DNA of 64,000 bases from Azolla caroliniana (Eukaryota; Polypodiophyta). Below the pieces are notes generated by a model. The model was not told where the DNA came from. It saw only the letters and a program-made list of their open reading frames with translations, and ran no database searches. The stretch spans positions 11,098,001 to 11,162,000 of the forward strand of contig JBHGNT010000016.1 in assembly GCA_043228905.1 (NCBI GenBank), in the 5' to 3' direction. The position numbers and the translations under genes are program-made. Shown here piece after piece: positions 23,442 to 34,296 of this stretch (its first letter is position 1; every line of letters begins with the position of its first letter).

Positions 23442-24112
23442 GTCAAGAGTAAATCCTTGACGTCGTTGCGTAAACCATAACGGAATTGCTCCATCAACGC
23501 TTGATCATCCCAAGGAATATCGGCCGCGAGTAGGCGAAAATCTGCAGCGTATGCGGAGGCTGGACGGTCACCTTGGCGTAATCGCCGATTTTGGTTGATT
23601 GCGGTCCTGATGTTGTTAGTATCTTCGAAACATGCTTTAAACTCACCTAGAAACTCTTCAAAATTGTTGAGTAACGGAGATTCCTTTTCTAATAGTGAAG
23701 TGAACCATGCCAACGCTGAGCCACTTAACAAAGTGCCTACTAAACCCACCCGTGATGCATCTGTGGGATACCAGGAAGGATGCATTTGAATAACTAATCG
23801 TACCTGGTTAAGGAACCCTCTAAACTGCGATCGCGTTCCATCGAACTTCGTGGGAAGACCAATCTTGGGTTCTGTATGAATCCCTTATGTTCCGGGCCCT
23901 TGTTGTTGCATCGCTACGATGGTTGCTTTGAGTTGTTGCACGCGTAACACAAGTTCCCCATGCTGTTGTTGCGTTTGCTGCTTTTCTAAGGAGATTTGCT
24001 GAAGATCCCCCAGCAACCGTTGGTTTTCTTGTTCCAAAGCATGGAACTTCTCTTTCAAGCATTGAAATTCCGAGAAAACAGATTGATATTCTTCAGCGCT
24101 AACAGTGGCCAT
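23442..24112 (-). pseudogene. Chromovirus-B gag, N-terminal part
   Basis: ATG at 24112 (MATVSAEEYQSVFSEFQ) begins a glutamine-rich coiled coil (about residues 15-70). A TAA near 23886 stops the frame. After it the capsid-like region (FDGTRSQFRGFLNQVRLV, LRQGDRPASAYAADFRLL, WDDQALMEQFRYGLRNDVKD) is open to the Copia-E insertion at 23442. The sequence continues at 17726. Confidence 0.86.
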
Positions 24113-24171
24113 GGGATGAAAGAAAAAAGGAATAAGAGATTAGTAGGAAATGAGAGAGACAGAAGGTAGAG

Positions 24172-24185
24172 AAATCGGTTCAAAC
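24172..24185 (-). promoter_or_regulatory. Chromovirus-B predicted self-priming site
   Basis: Two bases inside the 5' LTR the minus strand reads TTGAACCGATTT (24183-24172). It does not start with TGG as tRNA primer sites do. It is exactly complementary to AAATCGGTTCAA in the LTR, which starts 33 nt after the first base of the TATA box (24392-24381 and 13444-13433). Confidence 0.72.
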
Positions 24186-24609
24186 TGTCAGTACTAAGAC
24201 AGAGAAGGACTTAGTACTAAAAGAAGTATTAGTACTAAGAGAGGTGAAGAACTCTCGAGAGAAGGAAAGAGTGAGTGAGAGGGAGGGAGAGAGAGATCGA
24301 GAGAGAGAGAGAGTGATGATAAGAAAAGATATATATTATGTGAAGAAAATGTACAGTAGCTAGGAGGCTTAAGACTGGCGTTGAACCGATTTGGTTCGAA
24401 ATAATGCCTTGTGCCTCCTTTTATAGCGTTCTAAGGAATACTCTTGAAGTTTCTAGAATGTTCCAAAGAAATCTGGAATATACATCAAATTTCTATAATA
24501 AAACATAAATGAAAATAATATTCTACGTATTACAATGTATAATCTAATGGTCAAGAGCTCGACCCATGTAGCATAAGGTCATGGGTTCGAGTCTTTCCAT
24601 ATCATGACA
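24186..24609 (-). repeat. Chromovirus-B 5' LTR (424 bp)
   Basis: TG at 24186 to TGACA at 24609. It lacks a GGAACA block present near the U5 end of the 3' LTR and has few other differences. Confidence 0.92.
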
Positions 24610-25800
24610 ACCACATTTGAGGCCTTGAAAACAAAATTCCTCTGACTATTCCATAAACAAGTGGAACAGCCCGAACTAGTCGGACAATTTTACACAATCC
24701 GCCAAGAGGACCAGGAGATAGTGCCCCAATTTATCATCTGATTTCAAACACTACACAACCAGTTAACAAGGGCATCTCCACAGGAGGAGGCGAAAGTGGT
24801 GTTTCTGGCCGTTTTATGGGAACCCCTCCGAAAGATGTGCGGAGTACTAGATTTCCAAGCCAGCAACATGGATCAAGTCATTGATCGGGTGCTAGAAATG
24901 GATAAACATAGCTCCTTGATGACGATGGGAGTCCTGCAGACGGCCCTTCCAAATCAGGAGGATCTTAGGTTTCGCCAAGCGTTGCAATGCACAACGTGTC
25001 TAAACCTGGGCCATTCGACGGTAGACTGCACAATGAGGACGCAATGCATGATCTGCCACTCATGGGCACACACAACTGACCGGTGCGAGTACAGCCTGCT
25101 CAACCGACAAGCGGCATCGGTGAGGATCATTGAACCACATAGCCGTCACGAACCGGATGACGAATGGTTTAGGAGGGAGGACCGATACCGACCAGAACAT
25201 GGGGATCGGTACAATGAGAGAAGACGCGACGACTATGGGCGCGATCGCAATGACCGACGCAGGGAAGGCCACAATCGAGATCAATATGAACCGGACTACT
25301 CACCGAATTACTACCGAAGAAGGGATGCTTATGAACGGGACCGATATGATAGGAACCAAGATTATAACGGTGACTCGTATGGTCGTGACTACTCTCCTAG
25401 CTACAACTAGAGAGGGAAGGAACAACGAACAAACTACGAAGACCGGCACCGGTAGGGTTACAAGAACAGACGGTTTCTTAAGAAATGGAACTTTCGGAAA
25501 GAGGATCGTCGGGAGCCGGCAAAGGAGTACCAATGAGAGCTAGATAGAGGCATAAGTGGTGCCCAACTAGAACAAAGAAGAACAGAAGAACCTAATCGAG
25601 CAGTAACCGGATTTCAACAGGGTATCGAAACAAAAGTAGAATCTAGCAATACTCAGAAGGCGTATTGCTACTATCGCCGACAGGAGGGCCATTACATCAA
25701 CCAATGCCCGATTAAAAAGAACGAAAAATGGCCGACAATCAATATGGTGGTAGCAAAAGTCATGGATATACAGCAAGTCACCACCAGATCATAAGGAAAG
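24610..25800 (+). pseudogene. Gypsy-1 gag, C-terminal part with zinc knuckles
   Basis: Downstream of Chromovirus-B the Gypsy-1 gag resumes with stops at about 24643 and 24739, then a 204-codon frame (24796-25410). It carries two CCHC knuckles, CTTCLNLGHSTVDC and CMICHSWAHTTDRC, followed by an Arg/Asp/Tyr-rich tail with repeated RD-Y-RD-type wording (about 25130-25410). A third Cys/His cluster (CYYRRQEGHYINQC) is visible near 25665. Paired knuckles fit an RNA-binding nucleocapsid. Frame is lost several times after 25410. Confidence 0.77.
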
Positions 25801-26458
25801 ACGACAGAGTTGGAAGCACGGGACGCCATCTGGAAACAGTCCACTGAATGGATTGAGAAGGCGAATAAGCGGAACGCGGCTGAAGTCAAACAACAAAAGG
25901 AGACACCGGCAGAGGTCACCGGCACAATACAACCGGAGAACCCAACGTGGCAAGTGCTGCAGGAATGTCAAATTACGTTGCCATTAGGCCGGCTATTGCA
26001 ATTAGTACCCCGGTTTATCGAGGGGCTGAAATCGGCAATAACCCTAGCCGGGCAAAGCGGTTTCCCCAGTCCCCGAAGGAATGACAGCTTAGCCCTCCTC
26101 GGTGGTGTCTACCGGCAGAGGTCACCGACACAATACAACCGGAGAACCCAACGTGGCAAGTGCTGCAGGAATGTCAAATTACGTTGCCATTAGGCCGGCT
26201 ATTGCAATTAGTACCCCGGTTTACGGAGGGGCTGAAATCGGCAATAACCCTAGCAAACTCGTTGCTGGCTCTAGCTTTCTTTTCAAACCTAGAGGAAGAG
26301 CCGGCAGTGGTGGACACAAGCAGTCCGACAATCACTACCATTGTCAAATGACGCAAGCTACTAGGGATGATCGTCGATGAAGGATCGGGCGTTAATGTGA
26401 TTAGCCTCCAAACTTGTGACACCCTGGGAATTTAGGAATGGGAGCCTTGCCCATTTTG
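25801..26458 (+). pseudogene. Gypsy-1 gag-pol linker and protease start
   Basis: A degraded stretch with a direct duplication (25905-26048 and 26111-26254) and, near its end, GMIVDEGSGVNVIS-like wording (26360-26410), which I read as a retropepsin active-site region with Glu-Gly where Asp-Ser/Thr-Gly is usual. It is interrupted at 26458 by Chromovirus-C. Confidence 0.5.
25905..26254 (+). repeat. direct duplication of 144 bp, 206 bp apart
   Basis: 25905-26048 and 26111-26254 are nearly identical (few substitutions, e.g. TTTATCGAGG against TTTACGGAGG). The 62 bp between them are unique. Confidence 0.9.
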
Positions 26459-26878
26459 TGTCAGGAATAGTACTAAACAGAGAGAGAATTAGTACTAGAG
26501 AAGGGAAGTACTATTAGTACTAAGAGGACGGGACTACGTAAGACTCCCGAGAGAGAGAAAGAGAGAAGAGGAGAGAGAGAGATGATGATACCAGATGATA
26601 TATTATGTGAAGAGTAAGCACAAAAGGGCTATGAGGCTTAAGACTGGCGTTGAACCAATTTGGTTCAAAAAAATGCCTAGTGCCTTCTTTTATAGGGTTC
26701 TTAGGAGTAATCCTGAAGCTTCTAGAATGTTCCAGAGAAATCTAGAATATACATTAATTTCCTATAATAAAACTTAAATGAAAATAAGATTCTACGTATT
26801 ATAATAGATGGTATAATGGTCAAGAGATCGACCCATATAACATAAGGTCATGGGTTCAAGTCTTGCCATATCATGACA
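26459..26878 (-). repeat. Chromovirus-C 3' LTR (420 bp)
   Basis: TG at 26459 to TGACA at 26878. It contains the perfect four-unit heat shock array GAAgcTTCtaGAAtgTTC at 26715-26732. The tRNA-like unit near the U3 start has a perfect A-box match TGGTATAATGG at about 26809-26819. Confidence 0.93.
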
Positions 26879-27296
26879 CTATCCCCCCCTTAAGACGACA
26901 AGTGTAACGAGTTGGCGCTGATTGCGGACTGGGTTTGTCTGGATACTTTTGGTGGAAATTAGCAAGAAGATCCTGAGCATTGGCGATATGCTCGACGGGT
27001 TCCCAAGTACGTTCGCTCGGACTATAACCGAGCCAATCGACCAAATAATAAAGTTTGTTTCGAACAAGTTTGGAATCGAGGACGGCAGCAACTTCATACT
27101 CTGGGCCGACGTCCAACTCAAGCGGGGGCAGCGGTGGTGTAACATGATCGGGAATAGTGTTTGCTTTATAAGGTTCAAGAAGAGAGCTATGGAAAACCGG
27201 AATTTTTATCTGAAGATGCGGAGGGAGATCAAGGTGGAACGTGACATCATTAACCTTACCAGTAATACGGAAAGGACCGAGTTGTCGATAATCCAA
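26879..27296 (-). pseudogene. Chromovirus-C integrase tail and chromodomain
   Basis: One uninterrupted 141-codon frame reads YRQLGPFRITGKVNDVTFHL, then HSSLLEPYKANTIPDH, a Pro-rich hinge, and an intact chromodomain with EVAAVLDSKLVRNKLYYLVD and GYSPSERTWEPVEHI, ending 3 bp from the LTR. It is the only chromovirus copy here in which the chromodomain is still joined in frame to the GPY/F tail. Confidence 0.9.
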
Positions 27297-27399
27297 CTTG
27301 TCACATGGTCGAGTAGTCTTGATGTGACGACGTAAGAGCCATACTCGATCTCCGATGGAAAAGGAGGAGGGAAGCCGATGACGATCGACATAAGTCTTC

Positions 27400-28283
27400 T
27401 GTGTGTGTTGAGCATGATGATGATGAGTAGAGAGATCCAGCTAGATCTTGCGTAGCCTCTCTAAATGATCCTTGGCACGAGGATTGGTAGGTAGCTCCGG
27501 GGTGTCAATCACCGACGAGCAAGGATGAGAGCCGGTATAAGCGTAAAATGGGGAGACCCGAGTCGAGGAGTGAACAACATTATTATACGCAAACTCCGCA
27601 AAGTGGAGAATCTCGGTTCAATCGTCATATTGATAACTCAGAAAACACCGGAGATATTGTTCCAACGTTTGGTTTGTTCGTTCCGCCTGCCCATCGGTCT
27701 GGGGATGGTAGCCGGAGGAGAGGTTGCAAGAGACCTTGAGCATCTTGAAGAGATGCTGCCAAAATTTGGAAACGAATTGAGGGCCTTGGTCATTGATGAT
27801 ACTGTTTGGGAGGCCATGATACCGAAATACCTCACACATGACAAGGGCAGTGGTTTCCTTGCTAGTGATGGCCTTAATACACGACACAAAATTTGCCATC
27901 TTAGTATATCGATCGACGATAGTTAAGATAGCATCGAACCCCTTTGAGACCGGCAGATCTGTGATAAAATCAAGACAAATAGACTGCCATGGCTTACTTG
28001 GAATCGGTAAGGGTTCCAACAAGACATATGGATGGTGTCGTGGCATCTTTGCTCGACAGCAAGCATCACAGGTCCGAACGTAGTCGTAGACAAAACTTCG
28101 CATATGGGGCCACCAAAAAGATCGTTGAACTAGATCCAACGTCTTAGTACTACCAAAATGTCTCGCCGTATGGGTTTCGTGACAACTTTGGACGATTTGA
28201 AGGCGACAGGAGCAATCGGGGACATATACAAGCTTTTTAAAGAATAACAACCCATCATGATATTTGAATTGTCGGTAGTCCAT
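27400..28283 (-). pseudogene. Chromovirus-C integrase core
   Basis: A 221-codon frame (28283-27618) has the H-H-C-C zinc finger (CHETHTARHFG...CDACCRAK), catalytic Asp in CLDFITDLP, Asp in INDQGPQF, and Glu in GYHPQTDGQAERTNQTLEQY. After 27618 the frame is broken and remnants continue to about 27400. Confidence 0.88.
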
Positions 28284-28433
28284 ACCTGGTCGTTGAGACT
28301 AGGAGCAGGATGCCCGAGAGGTATCAATGTGCGCCAGAATGTCTTGAGCAAAACAATCCATCTTCAAGTTCGCACCTATGGCATTAGTAATCCGGGAATC
28401 CATTGGGGTGTGAAAAATCCGCATTGTGTGCAA

Positions 28434-29175
28434 TCATGTTGGTCCCAAGGTTACTTGCTTTTGATTATCAAACGCTGGATCACTAGGACGAGGTGCAAGA
28501 TATAAAGGCCGTGATAGTGCATCTGCTTTTTCTTGATGCTTCCCCGGTCGATACATGATTTTGAAGTCAAAACGTGTGAGGAATTGTGCCCACCGAGCTT
28601 GCCGTCGATTTAGCACACGAGCGTTCTCGAAATAAGCAAGATTTTTGTGATCGCTGAAGACGATAACCTGATGTGGAGAGCCCTCTAAGAAATGCCGCCA
28701 TTGCACAAATGAATCTACGATGGCTAATAACTCCTTGTCATGTATTTCGTAGTTGATTTTTGTGGCATCGAATTTGCGCAAATGGAACGCCACAGGATGT
28801 AACTCTTCTTTATCTCCTCTGTGGAGAAAGGATGCTACCGAGGGAGAAATCCGATGCATCGGCCTCCATGATGAATGGTTTGTTTGTATCCACATGAGCT
28901 AGAATAGGAGCTGATGTAAAGGCTTTCTTAAGATGCCGAAAAGCCATGTCTGCTTCATTGGACCAAAGGAATGCATGTCCCTTCTTCGTAAGCTGTGTGA
29001 GAGGTAAAATAATCTTCGAGTAATCTAGTATAAACTTGCGGTAGAAGTTAGCAAAACCTAGAAAACATTGTACATCTTGTAACGAACGGGGAGTTTGCCA
29101 CTCTAGCACAGTTTTGACTTTAGTTGGATCCATGGAGGTGCCCCTTGAGGAGATGACGTAGCCTAGAAATCCCAC
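28434..29175 (-). pseudogene. Chromovirus-C RNase H
   Basis: Two overlapping frames (29175-28810 and 28895-28434) cover the RT thumb/connection (DVQCFLGFANFYRKFI) and RNase H (EADASDFSLGSI, INYEIHDKELLAIVDSF, VFSDHKNLAYFE). The overlap shows a frameshift near 28830. Confidence 0.87.
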
Positions 29176-29201
29176 TTGCTTGCAGTCAAAGCTACATTTT
29201 T

Positions 29202-30350
29202 CTAGCTTGGCATAAAGACCATTCTCGCGAGTCGTTTTAGTACTAATAGTACATGAGAATTGTGCTCCTCTTGGGTCTTCGAATAAATCAATAGATCATC
29301 TAGATAGATGATCAAATAGATATCCAAGAGGTCTCTGAATATATCATTTGCCATGTGTTGGAAGACTACGGGTGCATTGGTTAGACCGAACGGCATAACA
29401 ATATACTCGAAATGCCCATACCGCGTGCGAAAGGCGGTCTTCCATTCATCTCCCTATCAGATCCGCACGAGGTTATATGCTCCTCGTAGATTGATTTTTG
29501 TAAAAAACTTGGCACCATTAACTTGCTCTAAAAGACTTGATATAAGAGGAAGTGCATACCTATTTTGGATGGTGACCTTATTCAAGTTGTGGTAATCAAC
29601 GACGAGACGAAATAAGCCATCTTTCTTCTTGACAAAGAAGATGGGTGCACCAGCCGGAGATTTCGAATGACGAATAAACCTGCTTGCCAAGTTCTCCTCT
29701 ATGTAGGCTCGAAGGACTTCTAACTCGATTAGTGACAAATTGTAGATTGGTCCCCACGGTGGCTCTGCTCCTGGTTGTTAATCGATGGGCCAATCATAGG
29801 GACGATGATTAGGAAGAGTACCGGCTTTTACCTTGTCAAATACATCGGCATAAGGATGATATTTGGCCAGAAGTTGCACTAAGGATTCCTCCTTAATATT
29901 GCTGGAAGGATGTACTGATATTGCAAATAGGAACATTGCCTCCTTGTGTCCTTCTTCGCATAGTTGACGTAGTGAAATGGTCAAAACTCGATGAGTAGAT
30001 TCTTGGTGTTGTCGATATCGGACTTCTTTGGTTCTCCAATCTATCTCTGGATTATTTAATTCAAACCAATGTAATCCCAGGACAATGGGATGCTCTGGAC
30101 TACTAATTATATTGAATGATACTACACACACAAAACTACCTAGGACAACCTGAATGGGTTCTGACACTTCGATAATATTCTCGAAAGCAATGGGACGACC
30201 ATCAATGACTACTACAGATGCGGGGCAAGGAAGTTTTCTTAAGGATATCTGAGAAGCTTGGGCAAAATTTCGATCCATGAAACAGGAATTGGCTCTGGAA
30301 TCTAAAAGTGCTAGGACGTGTATTGGAGGAGTACTTTTAGTACTAACCAT
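29202..30350 (-). pseudogene. Chromovirus-C protease and reverse transcriptase
   Basis: Frame 30350-29778 has a protease in which the active site reads LLDSRANSCFMD (Gly to Arg in D-S-G, likely dead). Frames 29738-29457 and 29396-29202 have the RT blocks [44 protein letters not shown] and [13 protein letters not shown]. Stops and a frameshift separate the parts. Upstream of 30350 the pol frame leads back to the frameshift signal at 30426-30470. Confidence 0.87.
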
Positions 30351-30425
30351 GACTTAGGCTAGGAACACATTGCTAACTTGCTTGGAGGGAATGGAACCAC
30401 TAATGGGCTGTATAGATCTAGGGTT

Positions 30426-30470
30426 GTCCAACCAAACGACTCCTATTTTGGCTGGACTCAGTCGTTTAAC
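30426..30470 (-). promoter_or_regulatory. Chromovirus-C predicted -1 frameshift signal
   Basis: On the minus strand: GTTAAAC (30470-30464), spacer GACTGA containing the gag stop, stem GTCCAGCC (30457-30450), 16-nt loop, GGTTGGAC (30433-30426). The spacer and stop differ from Chromovirus-B, but the slippery site, spacing and pairing are kept. Confidence 0.72.
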
Positions 30471-31618
30471 TCTTCATCTAATTGACTAAGGATTTCAAAT
30501 TTGTTTGAGATACTTGGGCTAGTAGTACTATTAATACTATTAGACACTCTATTTGTACTATTAATACTATCAGACACTCCTAAGGGAAGAATTGACTCGG
30601 GTTTAGTACAGGCTATGATTTGATTTACTTGTCTTGTTGGCCTATGGGGACAGTTGTTTGCGATATGCCCTGGTCCACCGCAATAAAGATATAATCGATT
30701 TGCACATCGTCGTTGCTTTTCTTCTTCCGATAATGGGCCACATTGACGCATGGTGTCGATCTCCATCGGTGTCGGAGTATTTGCTTGAGAAATGTCTCGT
30801 GCAAACGGTTTAGCCGCGATTGAGGCATATGTGGGTTCCGGCCTAGGGCGTGGTATTTGTAATTGACGTTCCAAACGCCGTTCGAAAAGGTGGTTATCGC
30901 AATGAACCGCTCGACTGATTGCCTTTGTAAGAGACTTTCGTTCTTCGGGGAAGGTTAGAAGTAGATCTTTGACATCGTTTTACAGGCCGTAGCGAAACTG
31001 CTCCATTAGTGCTTGATCATCCCAGGGGATATCTGAGCCGAGTAGATGGAAATCCGCTACGTATGTAGAGGCTGGACGATCGCCTTGACGCAATCGTCGG
31101 ATTTTGTTGACCGCCATCCTGATGCTATCTATATCTCCAAACCAAGCTTTAAAATAGCTAATAAAGTCTTCAAAGTTATTAAGTAAGGGCGATTGTTTTT
31201 CTAGAAGCGGAGGAAACCATGCCAAGGTTGAGCTGCTAAGCAATGTGCTTATTAGGCCGACTCGGGATGCATCCGTGGGGTATCGAGAAGGATGCATTTG
31301 AATGACTAAGCATACCTGATTGAGGAATCCCCTAAATTGCGATCGCGTTCCATCAAATTTTACGAGAAGTCCAATCTTGGGGTCTTTATGAAATCCTTGG
31401 GGACTTGATCCTTGTTGTTGCAACGCTGCTTGGAGTTGTTGCACACGTAACGCTAACTCCCCATGTTGTTGCTGCGTTTTCTGTTTTTCGAGGGCAATTT
31501 GTTGAAGATCCCCTAACAACCGTTGGTTTTCTTGTTCCAAGGCAACAAAATTTTCTTTTAGACACTGTAGCTCGGAGAAAACGGATTGGTATTCTTGGGT
31601 GCTAACACAAGCCATTGT
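30458..31618 (-). pseudogene. Chromovirus-C gag
   Basis: Likely start ATG at about 31616 (MACVSTQEYQSVFSELQ); the longer frame upstream enters the leader. An N-terminal Gln-rich coiled coil is followed by the capsid region (FDGTRSQFRGFLNQVCLV, LRQGDRPASTYVADFHLL). A TAA near 30978 interrupts at GL-NDVKD. The rest (30874-30458) has the zinc knuckle CGGPGHIANNC, whose first Cys pair reads LYLYC instead of CLYC (the first Cys is replaced by Tyr). The protein ends LSQLDEELND at the frameshift spacer. Confidence 0.87.
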
Positions 31619-31671
31619 ATAGAAAAAGGATAAGAGGATGAGGGAATCCAAAAGAAAGACTAGAGAGAAGA

Positions 31672-31685
31672 AAATTGGTTCAAAC
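31672..31685 (-). promoter_or_regulatory. Chromovirus-C predicted self-priming site
   Basis: Two bases inside the 5' LTR the minus strand reads TTGAACCAATTT (31683-31672). This is complementary to AAATTGGTTCAA in the LTR (31888-31877), which begins 33 nt after the TATA start at 31921. Chromovirus-B has G/C where this has A/T, at the paired position. Confidence 0.73.
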
Positions 31686-32105
31686 TGTCCGGAATAGTAC
31701 TAAACAGAGAGAGAATTAGTACTAGAGAAGGGAAGTACTATTAGTACTAAGAGGACGGGACTACGTAAGACTCCTCAACGAGAGAAAGAGGGAAGAGGAG
31801 AGAGAGAGATGATGATACCAGATGATATATTATGTGAAGAGTAAGTACAAAAGGGCTATGAGGCTTAAGACTGGCGTTGAACCAATTTGGTTCAAAATAA
31901 TGCCTAGTGCCTTCTTTTATAGTGTTCTTAGGAGTAATCCTAAAGCTTCTAGAATGTTCCAGAGAAATCTGGAATATACATTAATTTCCTATAATAAAAC
32001 TTAAATGAAAATAATATCCTACGTATTACAATAGATGGTATAATGGTCAAGAGCTCGACCCATATAATATAAGTTCATGGGTTCGAGTCTTGTCATATCT
32101 TGACA
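31686..32105 (-). repeat. Chromovirus-C 5' LTR (420 bp)
   Basis: TG at 31686 to TGACA at 32105. TATAAAA is at 31915-31921 (minus). One heat shock unit is changed (GAA to AAA, 31942-31944); the other three remain. Confidence 0.93.
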
Positions 32106-33720
32106 TTTTGGCTCTGGATGACAGATACGAGTTCGGTAAGACCCACCGGTTTAATAGAAGATCTGGAGGTATCAATTGGAGGACATGCATTCTGCATTTC
32201 TGTGGTAGTTCTCCAGTTAAATGATCAAGTGGCTTATCCACTATTGCTTGGGTGACCATGGTTGAGGACGACGCACATTAAACAAAACTGGCAGAAGAAC
32301 ATGCTTACGTTTCGACGAGGTAAAACCAAAGTACGGGTACCGACACATCCACAAATGGGAACCGGTAAAGAGCTAACGCCGTTATACGCTAAAAGTGTAA
32401 ACATGTTGGAAGGGCTCGCCGACAAGGAAGTCGATTGGTATCTCGAGGAGAATCCAAAAATCGTGCCTTTGTTCGAAATAGATGTGGCCGAAGCAGTCTC
32501 CCCGTATATTGCACAACCGGAAGATGTCGGAGAGGAACCGGATAGAGATGCCATCAGAGAAACTGTGTCAAGCACAAGAGGCTCTGGAACGAGAGATGGC
32601 GGTATCTCAGCGGGTGAAGGTGTCCTAGCTGGAAGAAGTAAACTTGGGAACTGGAGAGGAAGCACGACCAATGCATATTGCCAAAGAGATGTCACCGGAA
32701 AACAAGACGACAATGATTACATTATTAAAAGAATTCTGGAACGTATTTCCTTGGTCCTATGAGGATATGCGAGGGCTGGATCCGCAACTATATCACCATC
32801 AGATACATCTCAGCAAGGACACCAAACCAGTAGCACAAAGGCGCTATCGAATGAACCCAAACTATGCGGCAAGGGTAAAAGAGGAGATCGACAAATTACT
32901 CCGGGTCGGTTTTATCCGACCGGTTAAGAAAGCTACTTGGTTGAGTCTGATAGTCGTCGTGCCGAAGAAGAACGGTAAGACCCGGGTTTGACATGTCGAT
33001 TACCGGAAACTGAATGCCGCGACGGTTACCGATGCCTTTCCACTTCCATTTACGGATGGATTTTTGGACGCGGTAGCCGGTCACGAGGTTTATAGCTTGC
33101 TCGACGGTTTCAGTGGATACAATCAAATACGGATGCACCCCGATGACCAAGAAAAGACGACGTTCGTCACGGAATGGGCAATCTTTGTAGCAGTAGTAAT
33201 GATGTTCGGACTCAAGACGGTGCCGACTACCTTTTAGTGGATAATCATGGAGACATTTCGAGAATTCATCCCGACATTTATGCCGGTGTTCCTGGACGAC
33301 TTCATGGTGTATAGCTGACAAGGGGAACATCTCGACCATCTCTGGTTATGCCTAGAAAAATGCAGGGGTTACCGGTTAAGCTTGAACCCGACAAAGTGTG
33401 CGTTCCGGGTGACCAGTGGAATGCTACTTGGTCATATTGTCAGCAAGGACGGGATAGCCGTAGACCCTGATAAGGTCAAAGAAATTTTGGAGGCACTAGC
33501 ACCGACGACGACCAAAGAATAAAGCAGATTCTTAGGAACAATTCGGTGGCATAGCCGGATGCTCAGATACTTGGCAGACTTCGCAACGCTATTACACGCA
33601 ACCGTCCACCGAACACTGTTTAAATGGACAGAGGAAGAAGACACGGCCTACCGGGCACTCAAAGTAATGTTATCACAAGCACCAGTAGTACAACCCCTAG
33701 ACTAGTCCAAAGAATTCCAT
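32106..33720 (+). pseudogene. Gypsy-1 protease end and reverse transcriptase
   Basis: After Chromovirus-C the frame resumes with a protease tail, a linker (32262-32762), and RT: LLKEFWNVFPWSYEDMRGLD, RRYRMNPNYAARVKEEIDKL, GFIRPVKKATWLSLIVVVPK, VDYRKLNAA, SLLDGFSGYNQI, and the catalytic region at about 33290 reading VFLDDFMVYS (FLDD in place of YVDD/YIDD). In-frame stops lie at 32989 (TGA), 33235 (TAG), 33316 (TGA), 33520 (TAA) and 33703 (TAG). Each can come from a sense codon of the expected residue by one transition. Confidence 0.84.
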
Positions 33721-34296
33721 GTGTTCGTTGACGCGTCAGACATAGAAATCAGCAGCGCACTCATGCAGCTGACCGAACCCAAGTGGTACCGGCCGGTATA
33801 CTACGCCAGCCGAAAACTGTCACAGGTGGAGCGAAATTACTTCACAACGGAAAGAGAGGCCTTGGGGATGATTTACAGTGTCACAAAGTTCCGGCACTAT
33901 TTGTTGGGCCGAAAATTTTCATTTCACGTAGACCATTCAACACTATTGTATTTGGTCTCTAAGGCATCCCTCATTGGCAAGCTGGCCCGGTGGACATTGT
34001 TACTACAGGAATTCGAGTTTGAAATTTATCACCGGTTAGGGATACAACACGCGATTGCTGATTATTTGAGCCGGTTAAAATCCGAAGAGACCGGTGACGG
34101 TGTGCCAGATGAGTTTCCGGATGCCGAATTGTTTAAAATAATAGTGGAAACCACGACGGATAGTATAGTTGCGAACGCGGACAAATGGCTAACGAACATG
34201 CATCAGTTTTTAAGCACGAGATTACCTCCAGAAGAGATGAACCAGGATGAGCGGAAACGATTGGCGGTCCAGAGCCGACACTTTTGTTTATTATAG
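33721..34296 (+). pseudogene. Gypsy-1 RNase H
   Basis: Open for 191 codons. It starts with the catalytic Asp block HVFVDASDIEISSALMQ (VFVDASD), then YYASRKLSQVERNYFTTERE, HYLLGRKFSFHVDHSTLLYL and ADYLSRLKSEETGDG. It ends at TAG 34294-34296 just before the linker to integrase. Confidence 0.87.

Larger units (their letters stand above)
13230..24609 (-). mobile_element. Chromovirus-B: gypsy chromovirus inserted in Gypsy-1 gag, itself split by Copia-E
   Basis: LTRs are 13230-13661 (3') and 24186-24609 (5'), both with TGTCA/TGACA ends. The flanks are GCCAC (13225-13229) and ACCAC (24610-24614), a 5-bp duplication with one change. Without Copia-E the element is about 5.7 kb. On the minus strand the order is gag, frameshift signal, protease, RT, RNase H, integrase, chromodomain. 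Several stops interrupt it. It is closely related to Chromovirus-C and more distantly to Chromovirus-D. Confidence 0.92.
26459..32105 (-). mobile_element. Chromovirus-C: gypsy chromovirus inserted in Gypsy-1
   Basis: LTRs 26459-26878 and 31686-32105 are 420 bp each and differ at roughly 5% of positions by eye. The flanking duplication TTTTG (26454-26458, 32106-32110) is perfect. Length is 5647 bp with no inserts. The order on the minus strand is gag, -1 frameshift signal, protease, RT, RNase H, integrase, chromodomain. Multiple stops and frameshifts inactivate it. Confidence 0.95.

Noticed and set aside
24796-25410. A stand-alone host zinc-finger protein
   Set aside because: Its position between the split Gypsy-1 gag and protease and its paired CCHC knuckles fit nucleocapsid.
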